A DNA stretch of 64,000 bases from CAWIVH01 sp963839475 (GCA_963839475.1 CAWIVH010000013.1:558001-622000); one strand, 5' to 3'. Counted from the stretch's first letter, positions 7,658-17,038 are shown. Translations and numbers: made by a program. The notes: generated by a model from the letters alone, not told the origin.

Positions 7658-8800
7658 ATGAAGTACTGGCGTCTCATCTGGAAAAACGTAATCCGCAACA
7701 AGAAGAGGACCGGCCTCACGATCTTGAGTATTGCTTTCTCCCTCCTGCTGGTGACATTCCTGCGACAGCTGGTCATCGAGCTCGGAAAAACCAATCCCGC
7801 TCCGGAGTCGGTGCGACGGGTGGCGACACGCCGCCTGACTTCGCTGCAGGAGCAGATGCCGGAGTCCTATCGCCAGAAGATTGAGAAGGTGCCTCATGTC
7901 CAGCTTGTGATGGCGATCGATTGGTTTGGCGGCGTCTATCGCGAGCCGAAGAATTTCTTCGCCAACTTCGCCCTCGATCACGACAAGATCTTCGACATGT
8001 ACCCGGAAATTACGCTGGACGCTTCCTCGCGCCAGGCTTGGATGACGCAGCGCACAGCAGCTCTGGCCGGGAGGAAGCTCGCTGACCGCTATGGCTGGAA
8101 GGTGGGCGACAAGATCACCCTTCTGGGTTCGATCTACCCGGTGGACCTCGAGTTTATTCTGGTAGGGATCTACACCAGCATCAGCGACGAGAATGCCTTC
8201 TATTTTCATCGCGACTACTTCGAGGAATCGCTCGGTAAGCCCGGGAAGGTGGGGGTCTGGTACATTCTGGTCGATTCGAGCGAGAACGTCCCGGCCGTAA
8301 TTTCAGCCGTGGACGGGATGTTTCGAAACACCGATGCCGAGACGCTGACGGAAACGGAGCGCGCCTTTGAAGCCAGCTTTGCAGCGATGATAGGAAATGT
8401 GAAAGGCCTGGTGCTTTCGATCTCAAGCGTGGTGGTTTTCATGATCCTGCTCATCACCGGCAACACGATGGCCATGAGCATACGCGAACGCTCCCATGAA
8501 ATCGCCATCCTGAAGTCGCTGGGTTTTCAGAACGAGTCACTCATCGGGATCCTGATGGGGGAATCACTCCTGATTGCCATAATGGGCGGTTTCCTGGGGG
8601 TTTTCGGCGGGAAGCTGCTTTTCAACTTTGTCGACCTGTCAAAGGCAAGCATGGGATTCCTCCGGGACTTCAACGTGGAGTGGCAGACCGTGGCCCTCGG
8701 CATGACGATTGCGCTGGTCGTGGGCCTCGTCTCGGGCGCCTTCCCCTCGTACAACGTGTCGCGCACGACAGTTTCCAACGGTTTGCGCCGCTTGGGTTGA
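7658..8800 (+). CDS. FtsX/MacB-like ABC permease 1
   Basis: 380 residues from ATG 7658 (GGAG at 7651-7654). One N-terminal helix (about 20-40), a periplasmic MacB_PCD-like domain (about 45-250) and three C-terminal helices (about 260-290, 310-345, 350-370) form the FtsX topology. RERSHEIAILKSLGF is the typical cytosolic coupling motif after the second helix. Unlike E. coli MacB the ATPase is a separate protein encoded just upstream. A second permease follows 15 bases later, so the functional complex is probably a heterodimer. Confidence 0.88.
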   Translation: MKYWRLIWKNVIRNKKRTGLTILSIAFSLLLVTFLRQLVIELGKTNPAPESVRRVATRRLTSLQEQMPESYRQKIEKVPHVQLVMAIDWFGGVYREPKNFFANFALDHDKIFDMYPEITLDASSRQAWMTQRTAALAGRKLADRYGWKVGDKITLLGSIYPVDLEFILVGIYTSISDENAFYFHRDYFEESLGKPGKVGVWYILVDSSENVPAVISAVDGMFRNTDAETLTETERAFEASFAAMIGNVKGLVLSISSVVVFMILLITGNTMAMSIRERSHEIAILKSLGFQNESLIGILMGESLLIAIMGGFLGVFGGKLLFNFVDLSKASMGFLRDFNVEWQTVALGMTIALVVGLVSGAFPSYNVSRTTVSNGLRRLG

Positions 8801-8815
8801 TCCGGGAGAATCGCG

Positions 8816-9979
8816 TTGTCGATACCACTGAAATATAATTTGCGAAACCTGTTTGTCCGAAAGGTATCCACGACCATGACGGTACTTTCGATCGGCCTGG
8901 TCGTGGCGGTCTTCATCGCATTGATGGCGTTGGGCAACGGCATCGACAAGACCTTCACCTCCTCCGGCGATCCGCGGAATCTGCTGATCTTGCGCAAAAG
9001 CTCCCAGGTGGAGGGGAACTCTGCCGTTACCAAGTCCGAGTTCCAAATCCTGCGCTACCTTCCCGGGATCGAGCAGGGGCCTGACGGCCAGCCGCTCCTT
9101 TCGGCCGAAGTGATCGTTCTTTTGAACCTGGGGCGCAAGGATGGCGGCGGCATGTCCAATGTGATTGTGCGCGGAGTCGGGCCACAGGCCTTTCCGCTCC
9201 GCCCTGAACTCACCGTGATCCAAGGAAGGCTGTTCAATCCTGGTTTTCGTGAAATGATCGTTTCGCGAAGCCTGGCCAGCCGCTTCGGCAACCTCGAGGT
9301 CGGCAAGCTTCTCCGCTTCGGCAAAGGAAGCTGGACCATCGTCGGGCATTTCGACTCCGGGGGACGTTCCTTCGACAGCGAGATCTGGGCTTCCAACGAG
9401 GAATTGATCACAGAGTTCGATCGACGCGGCTATTCATCGGTGCTGATGAGGGTGGGAGATTCCAGGACGCGGCGCGATCTGATCAAGCAGATAGCCGATG
9501 ACCGCAGGATGCAACTGGAGGGGCTATCGGAGCGGGAGTACTACGACAAGCAGACTCTGGCAGGTGCAGGCATCAAGTTTCTGGCCACGCTCATGGCGGT
9601 TTTTATGGGGATCGGAGCCTGCTTTGCCGCGACCAATACCATGTATGCGGCGGTTTCCAGCCGCACGAGAGAGATCGGGACATTGCGCGCCGTCGGCTTT
9701 TCCCGCGGCAGCATCCTGGCGTCTTTCCTCATCGAAGCGGTTTTCCTGGCGCTGATCGGCGGTGGAATCGGGAGCGTCCTGGCGCTGCCGGTCAACGGCA
9801 TTTCTACCGGATCGGCCAATTTCGTAACCTTCAGTGAAGTGACCTACAATTTCCGCATCACCTTCCCGCTGGTGGTGAGCGCACTGGCGCTGTCCGGCAT
9901 GCTGGGCGTCCTGGGTGGCTTTTTCCCCGCCCGATCTGCCGCTAAACAGCCGATTATCGACGCGCTACGCGCGTCGTAA
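8816..9979 (+). CDS. FtsX/MacB-like ABC permease 2
   Basis: 387 residues. The start is TTG 8816, supported by GGGAGAA 6-12 bases upstream and by alignment of the following LKYNLRNLFVRKVSTTMTVL with permease N-termini. The topology is the same as the previous gene (one helix, periplasmic domain, three helices), with the coupling motif SRTREIGTLRAVGFSRGSI. The last helix ends GGFFPARSAAKQPIIDALRAS, typical of MacB-type permeases. It completes the adaptor-ATPase-permease-permease operon. The stop codon abuts a repeat of the GCGGATTGCG family. Confidence 0.88.
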   Translation: MSIPLKYNLRNLFVRKVSTTMTVLSIGLVVAVFIALMALGNGIDKTFTSSGDPRNLLILRKSSQVEGNSAVTKSEFQILRYLPGIEQGPDGQPLLSAEVIVLLNLGRKDGGGMSNVIVRGVGPQAFPLRPELTVIQGRLFNPGFREMIVSRSLASRFGNLEVGKLLRFGKGSWTIVGHFDSGGRSFDSEIWASNEELITEFDRRGYSSVLMRVGDSRTRRDLIKQIADDRRMQLEGLSEREYYDKQTLAGAGIKFLATLMAVFMGIGACFAATNTMYAAVSSRTREIGTLRAVGFSRGSILASFLIEAVFLALIGGGIGSVLALPVNGISTGSANFVTFSEVTYNFRITFPLVVSALALSGMLGVLGGFFPARSAAKQPIIDALRAS

Positions 9980-10111
9980 TTGCGAATGGTGGATTGCGGA
10001 TTGCGAATTTCTTCGATTGAAACACCTGACCTTTAACGGATAATGCTGAAGCTATGAAGCGGAATTCTTCGTTTTTGCCAAAATTTCCCTTATTGGCTAA
10101 TCCGCAATCTC
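9978..10111. repeat. GCGGATTGCGAATT repeat, copy 1, between convergent genes
   Basis: The left block (9979-10010) carries AATTGCGAATGG and GGATTGCGGATTGCGAATTT. The right block (10095-10110) carries the complementary GGCTAATCCGCAATCT. Together they fill the gap between the convergent stop codons at 9979 and 10112. A second copy lies at 38350-38492 in the same kind of position. Confidence 0.7.
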
Positions 10112-11860
10112 CTACCGGGTTGTCAAGAAGCGGATCAGGTCTGACATATCTTGCATGGTGATCTGTGAGGCTAGGTCCACCGGCATGGCCGAAGCGTCCG
10201 ACAGCAGTACGTGCTGGATATCCTGATGGAGGATCGTTTCCTGGCGTGATTCGTCGTGCAGCATAAAAACCGATGTTTCATTTTGCGACCCTATGATTCC
10301 GTCGACGTTCCCCCCGCCTTTCAGATCGATCATATACATTTCGCGCCCCGGCACCATGGATTCGCTCGGGAGGAGGATGTTGATCAGGATCCTCCGCGGG
10401 GGATAGCTTGAAACGGCCCATAAATCCGGTCCGTAATTGTTCCCGCCACGATAGGTATGGCATCGCCCGCAAAGCCGTTTGTAGACAAGTTCGCCCGCCT
10501 CCCGGGTTCCCCGTTTCTCCAGAGCTGCTTCATATTTCTTTACCACAGGATTCCCATCGGGATCGTGCGTTTCCAGCAGCCTGCGTGTCCTGGTGGAAAG
10601 CTCCCGGTCCGGGTCCTTCAGCAGCCTGACGCGATGCTCGTCGTCGAGGCACCAGAGCGGGATCAGTTCCTTTTCCAGCTGATCCAGGAACAGGCGGATG
10701 CGGCCAGGCGCTTTGAAAATGGCCTCTACGGCCTCCGCTCTGGGGAGCGACGTCATGTTCCGCCAGCGGGAAATCAGGAAAGCCGCGGGCTTGTCCCCGG
10801 GCTGGTTTCCCAAGGCTCGCACGGCAGCGGCTTGAACCGTGTCGAGTGCTGTCGGGTCCACGATGATCGACTCGAGTTCCGCAACAGAGGCTGGAAGCGG
10901 CGCAGATGCCATCGGACCCGCCGGGGCCGAAACCGCCGGCTGAGGTAACGAACTCCCGGAGGGCACCGTAGGCGCGGTTGGCGCGGCTTTCGGCTGAATT
11001 CTGTAGATTCTCCCCTTGCCGGCTGTGCGGAACAGCGGGAAGTCGGGCTTGACCCCCACTTCCAATACGCGGGATGGGGACTGCAGTGCGGCGGAGTAGT
11101 CCACAACGTAAATGGCGTTCCCGGCTCCGATTGTAATGTTTACAGGACGGAACATGGGGTCGCTCGAGGCCAGGAACTCTGCTTCATCCTGCGCTCGGCG
11201 GGCAATTAGCGCCGGAGCCGTGCCCTGAATCAGGTCGCAGTGCACCAGATTGTGCACCGGTTCGGCAACGAACAGGGCTCTTTCAAATCCAGGGATTCCG
11301 CTGTTGGAATAAAACGCGATGCCGGTGGAGGAACAGGTCCGGTCGGCCGGTGCGAGCACAGGGTATTGAGGATTTTCCGTGATCGGGAAAATGGGAGCGC
11401 TTTCACCGTGATCGGAAATAGTACGGCCGCCGGATTGGATGTGCGACAACGCAGCGGTGCTGAAACTGGTGCCGTCGGGTGCCACGGTGCGGTCAGCCGG
11501 CGGAAGAGTTCTGTTCTCGGTGACAGCCAGGGTACGATCGGGTTTGCCGTCACCGTTGGTGTCCTCGAGCTGTTTTACCCGGAGAGAGGCTGACGATTCT
11601 ACGGGATATACCGGGGATTCGAATACGAACGCCCTTCCCTGGCTGTCGAACTGGAGTCCCACGGGTCCATCCAGCAAGGGCTCCGACGCCCATAGCTCCG
11701 CGGTAAATCTTCCGTCCACCCTCAACTCCACGGGAGGCAGGGATTTGGAGCAGGAGCAGAAAAAAAACACAGAGGCACAGAGAGCACAGACCTTAAGAAC
11801 AACATTTTTCCCCGGTGTACTCTGTGACTCTGTGCATATCTTTTGAAAAGGTTTCTTCAT
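10112..11860 (-). CDS. Heme-binding (c-type cytochrome) lipoprotein of the PVC/membrane-bound dehydrogenase type
   Basis: About 582 residues from ATG 11860. The frame opens further upstream. After a signal-like N-terminus ending FFFCSCSK, the protein has a beta-propeller-like region (GPVGLQFDSQGRAFVFESP; DTNGDGKPDR; NPQYPVLAPADRTCSSTGIAFYS; ALFVAEPVHNLVH; FRPVNITIGAGNAIYVVD), a Pro/Ala linker (about 330-365), a HEAT-like helical part and a C-terminal heme domain with CGRCH. This matches proteins annotated as membrane-bound dehydrogenase/heme-binding domain proteins in planctomycetes, Verrucomicrobia and acidobacteria. The propeller seems shorter than usual. The signal segment LKVCALCASVFFF is encoded by a CACAGAGG repeat. 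Confidence 0.75.
   Translation of the reverse strand: MKKPFQKICTESQSTPGKNVVLKVCALCASVFFFCSCSKSLPPVELRVDGRFTAELWASEPLLDGPVGLQFDSQGRAFVFESPVYPVESSASLRVKQLEDTNGDGKPDRTLAVTENRTLPPADRTVAPDGTSFSTAALSHIQSGGRTISDHGESAPIFPITENPQYPVLAPADRTCSSTGIAFYSNSGIPGFERALFVAEPVHNLVHCDLIQGTAPALIARRAQDEAEFLASSDPMFRPVNITIGAGNAIYVVDYSAALQSPSRVLEVGVKPDFPLFRTAGKGRIYRIQPKAAPTAPTVPSGSSLPQPAVSAPAGPMASAPLPASVAELESIIVDPTALDTVQAAAVRALGNQPGDKPAAFLISRWRNMTSLPRAEAVEAIFKAPGRIRLFLDQLEKELIPLWCLDDEHRVRLLKDPDRELSTRTRRLLETHDPDGNPVVKKYEAALEKRGTREAGELVYKRLCGRCHTYRGGNNYGPDLWAVSSYPPRRILINILLPSESMVPGREMYMIDLKGGGNVDGIIGSQNETSVFMLHDESRQETILHQDIQHVLLSDASAMPVDLASQITMQDMSDLIRFLTTR
11761..11845. repeat. CACAGAGG inverted-repeat element, copy 4
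   Basis: Left arm 11761-11791 (A-run, CACAGAGGCACAGAG, AGCACAGACC) and right arm 11816-11845 (GTGTACTCTGTGACTCTGTGCATAT) are inverted. It lies within the N-terminal coding sequence of the heme-binding lipoprotein, where the minus-strand reading gives its hydrophobic signal segment. Confidence 0.75.
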
Positions 11861-12099
11861 CAGGCGATCCCTGCTGTCTGGATGTTCATAAATTCCGCGG
11901 CGCCAAGTTCGGATCATTTATATTAAATCAAATATCAGGACACAAAGTTTTGTTTTTGCCCCATGGACGCTATGACCACAAAGGGGGGGTATAGAAGACC
12001 ATCGGGTTTACCCGGTCTTTGCGGTTTAATAGATTCAGCTTCTGTGTCCACGCGATTTCCTGTGATAACATCGGACGGTTCAAAAGGGAGGAGTGCGTT

Positions 12100-13509
12100 A
12101 TGCAGAAGAAAATGACCATGGGGCTTATTATCGGCAATCGCGGATTTTTCCCCGATCACCTGGCCCGCGACGGGCGCACCGAAATGATCCGGGTCCTTGA
12201 AGCCGCAGGGATGAACGTGGTTGTGGCTTCGCCGGAGGAGACCAAGTACGGCGCCATCGAAACGCGTGCCGAGGCCAAGAAGTGCGCGGAACTTTTTGAC
12301 GCACGCCGGCGTGAAATCGACGGCGTGATCGTGTCGTTGCCCAACTTCGGCGATGAACGCGCCATTGCCGAGGCCCTGCGCATGGCCAACCTGAATGTGC
12401 CGGTGCTGATCCAGGCGACACCCGACAGCTCTTCCAACATGACGATCCGTGACCGGCGTGACAGTTTCTGCGGGAAGATGTCGGCCTGCAACAACCTGAA
12501 GCAGTACCGCATTCCGTACTCCATCACGTCGCTTCACACCGAGGCGCCAAACTCACAGGAGTTTGCCAGCGACCTCGAATGGTTCGCGGCGGTCTGCCGT
12601 GTGGTCAACGGCCTGCGAAAGGTCCGGGTCGGGGCCATTGGTGCCAGGCCTGCGGCCTTCAACACTGTTCGCTTCAGTGAAAAGATTCTGGAGGCGAACG
12701 GGATTTCGGTTGAGACCCTCGACCTGTCGGAAATCCTGGGGCGAATCCAGCGGATGAAGGACGATGATCCGTCCGCACAGTCGAAACTGGCTGCGATACG
12801 CGGATATATTCCGACAGAGGGTGTGCCGGAAGTGGCACTGATGAAGATGGCCAAGCTGACCGCGGTAACGGAAGCCTGGATGAAGGAAGTCGAAGTCCAG
12901 GTGAGCACCATCCAATGCTGGACTGCCATCGAAGAGTATTTCGGCGTCGTTCCCTGCACCGTAATGAGCATGATGAGCAATAACCTGATGCCGAGCGCAT
13001 GCGAGCTTGATGTGGCCGGTTTGCTCGGCATGTACGCTCTGCAGCTGGCGTCCGGAACCCCGAGCGCTCTTATGGATTGGAACAATAACTACGGCGACGA
13101 TCCCAATAAGTGCGTTTGCTTCCACTGCAGCAACCTTCCGAAGCACTTTTTTGAAGAGGTCAAAATGGATTATCAGGAAATCATCGCCGGCACCCTGGGG
13201 AAGGAAGGGACCTATGGCACGTGCGTCGGCCGAGTGAAGGCGGGGACCATGAGTTACGCGCGGCTTTCGACGCGAGACACGGAAGGCAAGATCGCTGCCT
13301 ATGTTGGGGAGGGGCGGTTCACCACGGACCCGATTACGACTTTCGGTGGTTATGCTGTGGCGGAGATCCCGAAGATGCAGGAACTATTGCGGCACATCTG
13401 TGAGAATGGCTTCGAGCACCATGTCGCCACGTCGTTTTCCTCAGTGGCAGGCGCTCTTGACGAAGCCTTCCGGCGTTACCTGGGCTGGGATTGTTACTAT
13501 CATAAATAA
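12100..13509 (+). CDS. L-fucose/L-arabinose isomerase-fold sugar isomerase
   Basis: 469 residues from ATG 12100, with GGGAGGAG 7-13 bases upstream. The protein reads as a FucI/AraA-like isomerase of the COG2407 type: an N-terminal Rossmann-like part (TMGLIIGNRGFFPDHLARDGR, VVVASPEETKYGAI), a central RVGAIGARPAAFNTVRFSEK segment, and a C-terminal part with QCWTAIEEYFGVVPCTVMSMM and FHCSNLPKHFF carrying candidate metal ligands. The kinase and epimerase encoded next form the L-ribulose branch, so the substrate is probably L-arabinose. The enzyme is not the standard AraA type. Substrate is inference from neighbours. Confidence 0.75.
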   Translation: MQKKMTMGLIIGNRGFFPDHLARDGRTEMIRVLEAAGMNVVVASPEETKYGAIETRAEAKKCAELFDARRREIDGVIVSLPNFGDERAIAEALRMANLNVPVLIQATPDSSSNMTIRDRRDSFCGKMSACNNLKQYRIPYSITSLHTEAPNSQEFASDLEWFAAVCRVVNGLRKVRVGAIGARPAAFNTVRFSEKILEANGISVETLDLSEILGRIQRMKDDDPSAQSKLAAIRGYIPTEGVPEVALMKMAKLTAVTEAWMKEVEVQVSTIQCWTAIEEYFGVVPCTVMSMMSNNLMPSACELDVAGLLGMYALQLASGTPSALMDWNNNYGDDPNKCVCFHCSNLPKHFFEEVKMDYQEIIAGTLGKEGTYGTCVGRVKAGTMSYARLSTRDTEGKIAAYVGEGRFTTDPITTFGGYAVAEIPKMQELLRHICENGFEHHVATSFSSVAGALDEAFRRYLGWDCYYHK

Positions 13510-13591
13510 AAACACAGAGGCGCGGAGGACACAGGGACTTTTGATTCATGGAATTGTCATTCTCTGGGTTCTGTGTGTGTCCGTGTTTTCA
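13506..13591. repeat. CACAGAGG inverted-repeat element, copy 5 (within pentose operon)
   Basis: Left arm 13506-13535 (ATAAAAACACAGAGGCGCGG, AGGACACAGGG) contains the TAA stop of the isomerase gene. Right arm 13562-13591 reads CTCTGGGTTCTGTGTGTGTC and CGTGTTTTC. It lies between co-directional operon genes. Confidence 0.8.
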
Positions 13592-13607
13592 GTTGGAGCT
13601 TAGCATC

Positions 13608-15182
13608 ATGGCGATTGTAGCTGGTGTCGATTTCGGTACTTTGAGCGTTCGGGTATCCCTCTTCGACAGCGCGCGCGGGAGACTCGGTTCGGCGACGGCT
13701 GAATATCCTCTCTTCCGGAAGAAGGAGGACCCGGACCATGCCACGCAACGCCACAGAGACCAGATGGACGCGCTGGTATCCGCCATGCACTCGGCCCTCC
13801 ACCATTCCGGTGTGCCGGGTGCGGATGTCGCCGCCATTGCGCTGGATACGACCGGCTCCACGGTCGTGCCGGTGGGGCCGGGGCTGGTGCCACTCGACGA
13901 TTATTACCTCTGGTGCGATCACCGCGCCAAGCTGGAAGCGGCCCAGATCACGGCGATGGCACGGCAGGAAAGTCTCGCAGCCATCGACTGGATCGGCGGC
14001 GTTTATTCCTCCGAATGGGGTTTTGCCAAGCTGCTGCACTGGCTGCGGCATAACGGAGAGAAAATCGGAGGAATGTCCACAGCGATCGAGCATTGCGACA
14101 TGGTTGCCTCCGTCCTCTGCGGGATCGATGATCCTGCCGCGGTGCCACGCAGCATCTGTGCGATGGGCCACAAATGGATGTGGAACGCAGCGTTGGGAGG
14201 GCTTCCCCCTGAAGAATTCCTGGTCAAAGTCGATCCGTTGTTCAAGGGGATCAGAGCGAAACTTGGAGGCCGCTATGAAACCTCCGACAAGATCGCCGGC
14301 CACCTGTCGGCGGAATGGGGGGCGAAGCTGGGATTGCCGGAGGGCATCCCAATTCCGGTTGGAGCGTTTGACGCGCACTGGGACGCGATCGGTGCCGGTG
14401 TGCGCGAAGGGGATGTGGTCAACGTTGTCGGGACCTCCACGTGCATTATGGCCATCGCGCGCGAGGTCGATCTGATCCCTGGCGTTTGCGGTGTCGTCCA
14501 GGGTTCGATCCACCCCGGCTATTTCGGGATCGAAGCCGGGCTGTCGGCAACCGGCGACATCTTCGAATCGATAGCGCGTCGGGCCGGCACCTCCGTCGCT
14601 GCCCTCTCGAAGGGCCTGGAGCAGTACGGGGCGGGCCAAACAGGACTGCTCCGCATGACCTGGGACAACGGCGACCGCACCGTGCTGGTCAATCCGGATC
14701 TTGGGGGAGTGACTTTCGGCTGGAACCTCACCCACACAGCCCAGGATGAGCTTTTCGCGGCGATCGAAGGGACAGCGTTTCACACGCGCGTGATCCTCGA
14801 GCGCATGGGATCGTACGGCGTACCTATACGGCGCGTGATCAATGGCGGCGGCATCCCTCAGAAAAACGAGGTTTTGAATCGTGTGTTTGCAAGCGTTTTC
14901 AACAAGCCCGTGCTGGTTCCGGAGCAGGAGGTGACCAGCCTGGGCTCGGCGATCTTCGCCTTCCTGGCGGCCGGCGCTTTCAAGTCAGTGGAAGAAGCGC
15001 AGAACGCACTTTGTCCGAAGTACCGCGTGGTCGAACCGGATCCGGGTCAGGCGGCGGTCTACGAAAAGTTATTCACCCTTTTTCAGAAGGCTTATTTCGC
15101 CCTCGGCACGGGAAATGCGGCGGCTGCGGCCATGGGGGATATTCTCCCCTCTTTGCGCAAAATCGCAGCGGAATCCCGATAG
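13608..15182 (+). CDS. araB: L-ribulokinase (FGGY family)
   Basis: 524 residues from ATG 13608, with TTGGAGC 11-17 bases upstream. FGGY-kinase landmarks typical of AraB are visible: N-terminal phosphate loop VDFGTLSVR, ALDTTGSTVVPV, DYYLWCDHRA, the catalytic-base region PVGAFDAHWDAIGAG, VQGSIHPGYFGIEAG, and the ADENOSINE-type motif INGGGIPQKN near the C-terminus. It phosphorylates L-ribulose to L-ribulose 5-phosphate. The preceding isomerase and following 4-epimerase complete the standard arabinose route to D-xylulose 5-phosphate. The frame is also open through the upstream repeat, but that extension is not protein-like. Confidence 0.88.
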   Translation: MAIVAGVDFGTLSVRVSLFDSARGRLGSATAEYPLFRKKEDPDHATQRHRDQMDALVSAMHSALHHSGVPGADVAAIALDTTGSTVVPVGPGLVPLDDYYLWCDHRAKLEAAQITAMARQESLAAIDWIGGVYSSEWGFAKLLHWLRHNGEKIGGMSTAIEHCDMVASVLCGIDDPAAVPRSICAMGHKWMWNAALGGLPPEEFLVKVDPLFKGIRAKLGGRYETSDKIAGHLSAEWGAKLGLPEGIPIPVGAFDAHWDAIGAGVREGDVVNVVGTSTCIMAIAREVDLIPGVCGVVQGSIHPGYFGIEAGLSATGDIFESIARRAGTSVAALSKGLEQYGAGQTGLLRMTWDNGDRTVLVNPDLGGVTFGWNLTHTAQDELFAAIEGTAFHTRVILERMGSYGVPIRRVINGGGIPQKNEVLNRVFASVFNKPVLVPEQEVTSLGSAIFAFLAAGAFKSVEEAQNALCPKYRVVEPDPGQAAVYEKLFTLFQKAYFALGTGNAAAAAMGDILPSLRKIAAESR

Positions 15183-15193
15183 GATGGAATGAA

Positions 15194-15218
15194 ACTCCGT
15201 GCCTCTGTGTTTTTATTT
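15194..15218. repeat. CACAGAGG element, right arm only
   Basis: CTCCGTGCCTCTGTGTTTTT matches the right arm of the family. No left arm is seen next to it. It occupies most of the 38-base gap between araB and araD and replaces the usual Shine-Dalgarno region of araD. Confidence 0.65.
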
Positions 15219-15220
15219 CT

Positions 15221-15910
15221 ATGTTGCTTGAATCTTTGCGTCAAAAGGTCCTAAAAGCCAATCTCGACCTGGTCGAGCAAGGCCTTGTCTTTTCCACCTT
15301 CGGCAATGCCAGCGGGATAGACCGGGAGAAGGGATGGATCGTTATCAAACCGAGCGGCGTGAATTATGCTGCGCTGCGCGCCGAGGATCTGGTCATTGTC
15401 GGGCTTGACGGCCGGAGGGTTGAAGGGGATCTGAATCCGTCCTCTGACCTGCCGACCCACCTGGTTTTATATCGGTCTTTTGCCTCCATCGGCGGGATTG
15501 TCCATACGCATGCCCGGCATTGCACAGCGTGGGCGCAGGCGGGAAGAGAAATCCCCTGTTTTGGAACCACCCACGCGGACTATGTCCACGGCCCGGTTCC
15601 AATCACGGATCCGATGCAACCGGCGGAAATCCAGTCGGATTATGAAGCCAATACCGGCCATGTGATAGCGCGGCGTTTTTCCGCGCTCGATCCCGCATCC
15701 GTTCCGGCTGTCCTGGTCCATGGCCACGGGCCATTCTGCTGGGGTCCGACACCCGAATCGGCAGTCAAAGCAGCAGTCATGGTCGAAGAGATCGCCCGCA
15801 TCGCTTGGCTGACCCTATCGATTCATCCCGGCGCGGCGCCCATTTCGCAGATTCTGCTCGACAAACACTTCATGCGCAAACATGGCCCCAAAGCCTATTA
15901 CGGGCAGTAG
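15221..15910 (+). CDS. araD: L-ribulose-5-phosphate 4-epimerase
   Basis: 229 residues from ATG 15221, close to the 231 of E. coli AraD. Class II aldolase landmarks are FSTFGNASGIDREKG, VIKPSGVNYAAL, SDLPTHLVLYR, the zinc-binding VHTHARHCTAWAQAG, the conserved FGTTHADYVHGPVP, and the later ligand region VLVHGHGPFCWG. It converts L-ribulose 5-phosphate to D-xylulose 5-phosphate. It follows araB by 38 bases. No clear ribosome-binding site precedes the ATG because a half repeat occupies that position. The operon continues after 18 bases into the dehydrogenase pseudogene. Confidence 0.92.
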   Translation: MLLESLRQKVLKANLDLVEQGLVFSTFGNASGIDREKGWIVIKPSGVNYAALRAEDLVIVGLDGRRVEGDLNPSSDLPTHLVLYRSFASIGGIVHTHARHCTAWAQAGREIPCFGTTHADYVHGPVPITDPMQPAEIQSDYEANTGHVIARRFSALDPASVPAVLVHGHGPFCWGPTPESAVKAAVMVEEIARIAWLTLSIHPGAAPISQILLDKHFMRKHGPKAYYGQ

Positions 15911-15928
15911 CCCCCGGCGGGAGGAATC

Positions 15929-16952
15929 GTGAAAGCGCTGTTTTTGACCGCTCCAGGCGAGTTCGAGTATCGTGAAACTGCTGCGCCCGCAGCCGAGCCC
16001 GGGCGTGTCAGGGTCCGGATGCGCTATGTAGGAATCTGCGGCTCCGATCTTCATTATTATCTGACTGGCCGCATCGGCGACCAGGTGGTTCGATTTCCCT
16101 TCGTCCTCGGACACGAAGGAAGCGGCGAGATCGCAGAGAGGAAGGGCCATGAGGGCGGCACTCCCGTATATATTGAGCCCGCGATGCCCTGCCATAAGTG
16201 TGATCAGTGCCTTGCCGTCAGGGAAAACACCTGCCGAAACCTTCGATTCCTCGGCAATCCCCAGGAGAGCGCCGGGTGCATGAGTGAAGAGATTTTACTG
16301 CCGGAGGAATGCCTATTTCCGCTGCCCGACTGGATGGGGCTGGATGAGGCCGTTCTCCTGGAACCGTTGTGCGTCGGGGTTTACTCGGTCGAGAGGTCGC
16401 GGATTTCCAGGGGAAGCCGGATCGCCATAGTTGGTGCCGGCCCCATCGGGCTCTCCGTATTGGTGGGGACCACCGGAATGGACTCAAGAAAGTATATTGG
16501 TTTCCGAGCCCGTCAAAGCAAGGCGTCAGGCAGCTCTCAAGCTAGGAGCTCACCAGGTCTTCGACCCGGGTTCGTGTGGCGCAGGTGAAGCCGTATATGA
16601 TGCCTCCGAAGGGGGAGTGGATGCGGCGTTCGATTGTGCGGGGACCCAGGAATCGATCGATGATGCTACCTTGATGCTGCGGCCCGGGGGCACATTAGTC
16701 CTAATCGGGATCCCCGAGAAATCCGGCAGGATAACTTACGATCCGCATCTCGCAAGGCGGAGGGAGATCACGATCGTGAACATCCGGCGGCAAAATCGGT
16801 GCGTCGAGAAGGCGCTTGCGATCCTCAAGAGCCGCCGGGATGCGGCGGAAGTGATGATCACCCATCGCTTCGCGGCAGAGAGGGCCAAAGAGGCATTCGA
16901 TCTCGTGGACAGGAAGGCCGACAACGCCATCAAAGCCCTCCTCTGTTTCTGA
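15929..16952 (+). pseudogene. Zinc-dependent polyol/sugar dehydrogenase, frameshifted (+1 near 16470-16490)
   Basis: Frame 1 (ATG 15929) encodes a medium-chain alcohol dehydrogenase N-half: catalytic zinc motif VGICGSDLHYY, VLGHEGSGEI, a structural zinc cluster (CHKCDQCLAVRENTC), LLEPLCVGVYSVERS, and the Rossmann start IAIVGAGPIGLSVLV. The continuation ESILVSEPVKARRQAALKLG, VDAAFDCAGTQESID and LVLIGIPEKSGR lies in another frame, ending at 16952. The length is 3n+1, so one extra base near 16470-16490 breaks it. Intact length would be about 340 residues, normal for sorbitol/idonate-type dehydrogenases. It is the last gene of the pentose operon and may be a real decay event or a sequencing error. 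Confidence 0.8.
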
Positions 16953-16956
16953 AATT

Positions 16957-17038
16957 CAACGCAGAGGCAAAGAGGACACAGAGAATAAAGGTCTTAAAAC
17001 ACCAAAATCTCCGCGCCCTCGAGCCTCCGAGTTGTTTC
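16957..17038. repeat. CACAGAGG element, degenerate copy between convergent genes
   Basis: The left arm 16957-16990 (ACGCAGAGGCAAAGAGGACA, CAGAGAATAAAG) is clear. The right side (17008-17038, CTCCGCGCCCTCGAGCCTCC) is only weakly complementary. It lies between the stop of the dehydrogenase pseudogene and that of the minus-strand deacetylase. Confidence 0.6.
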
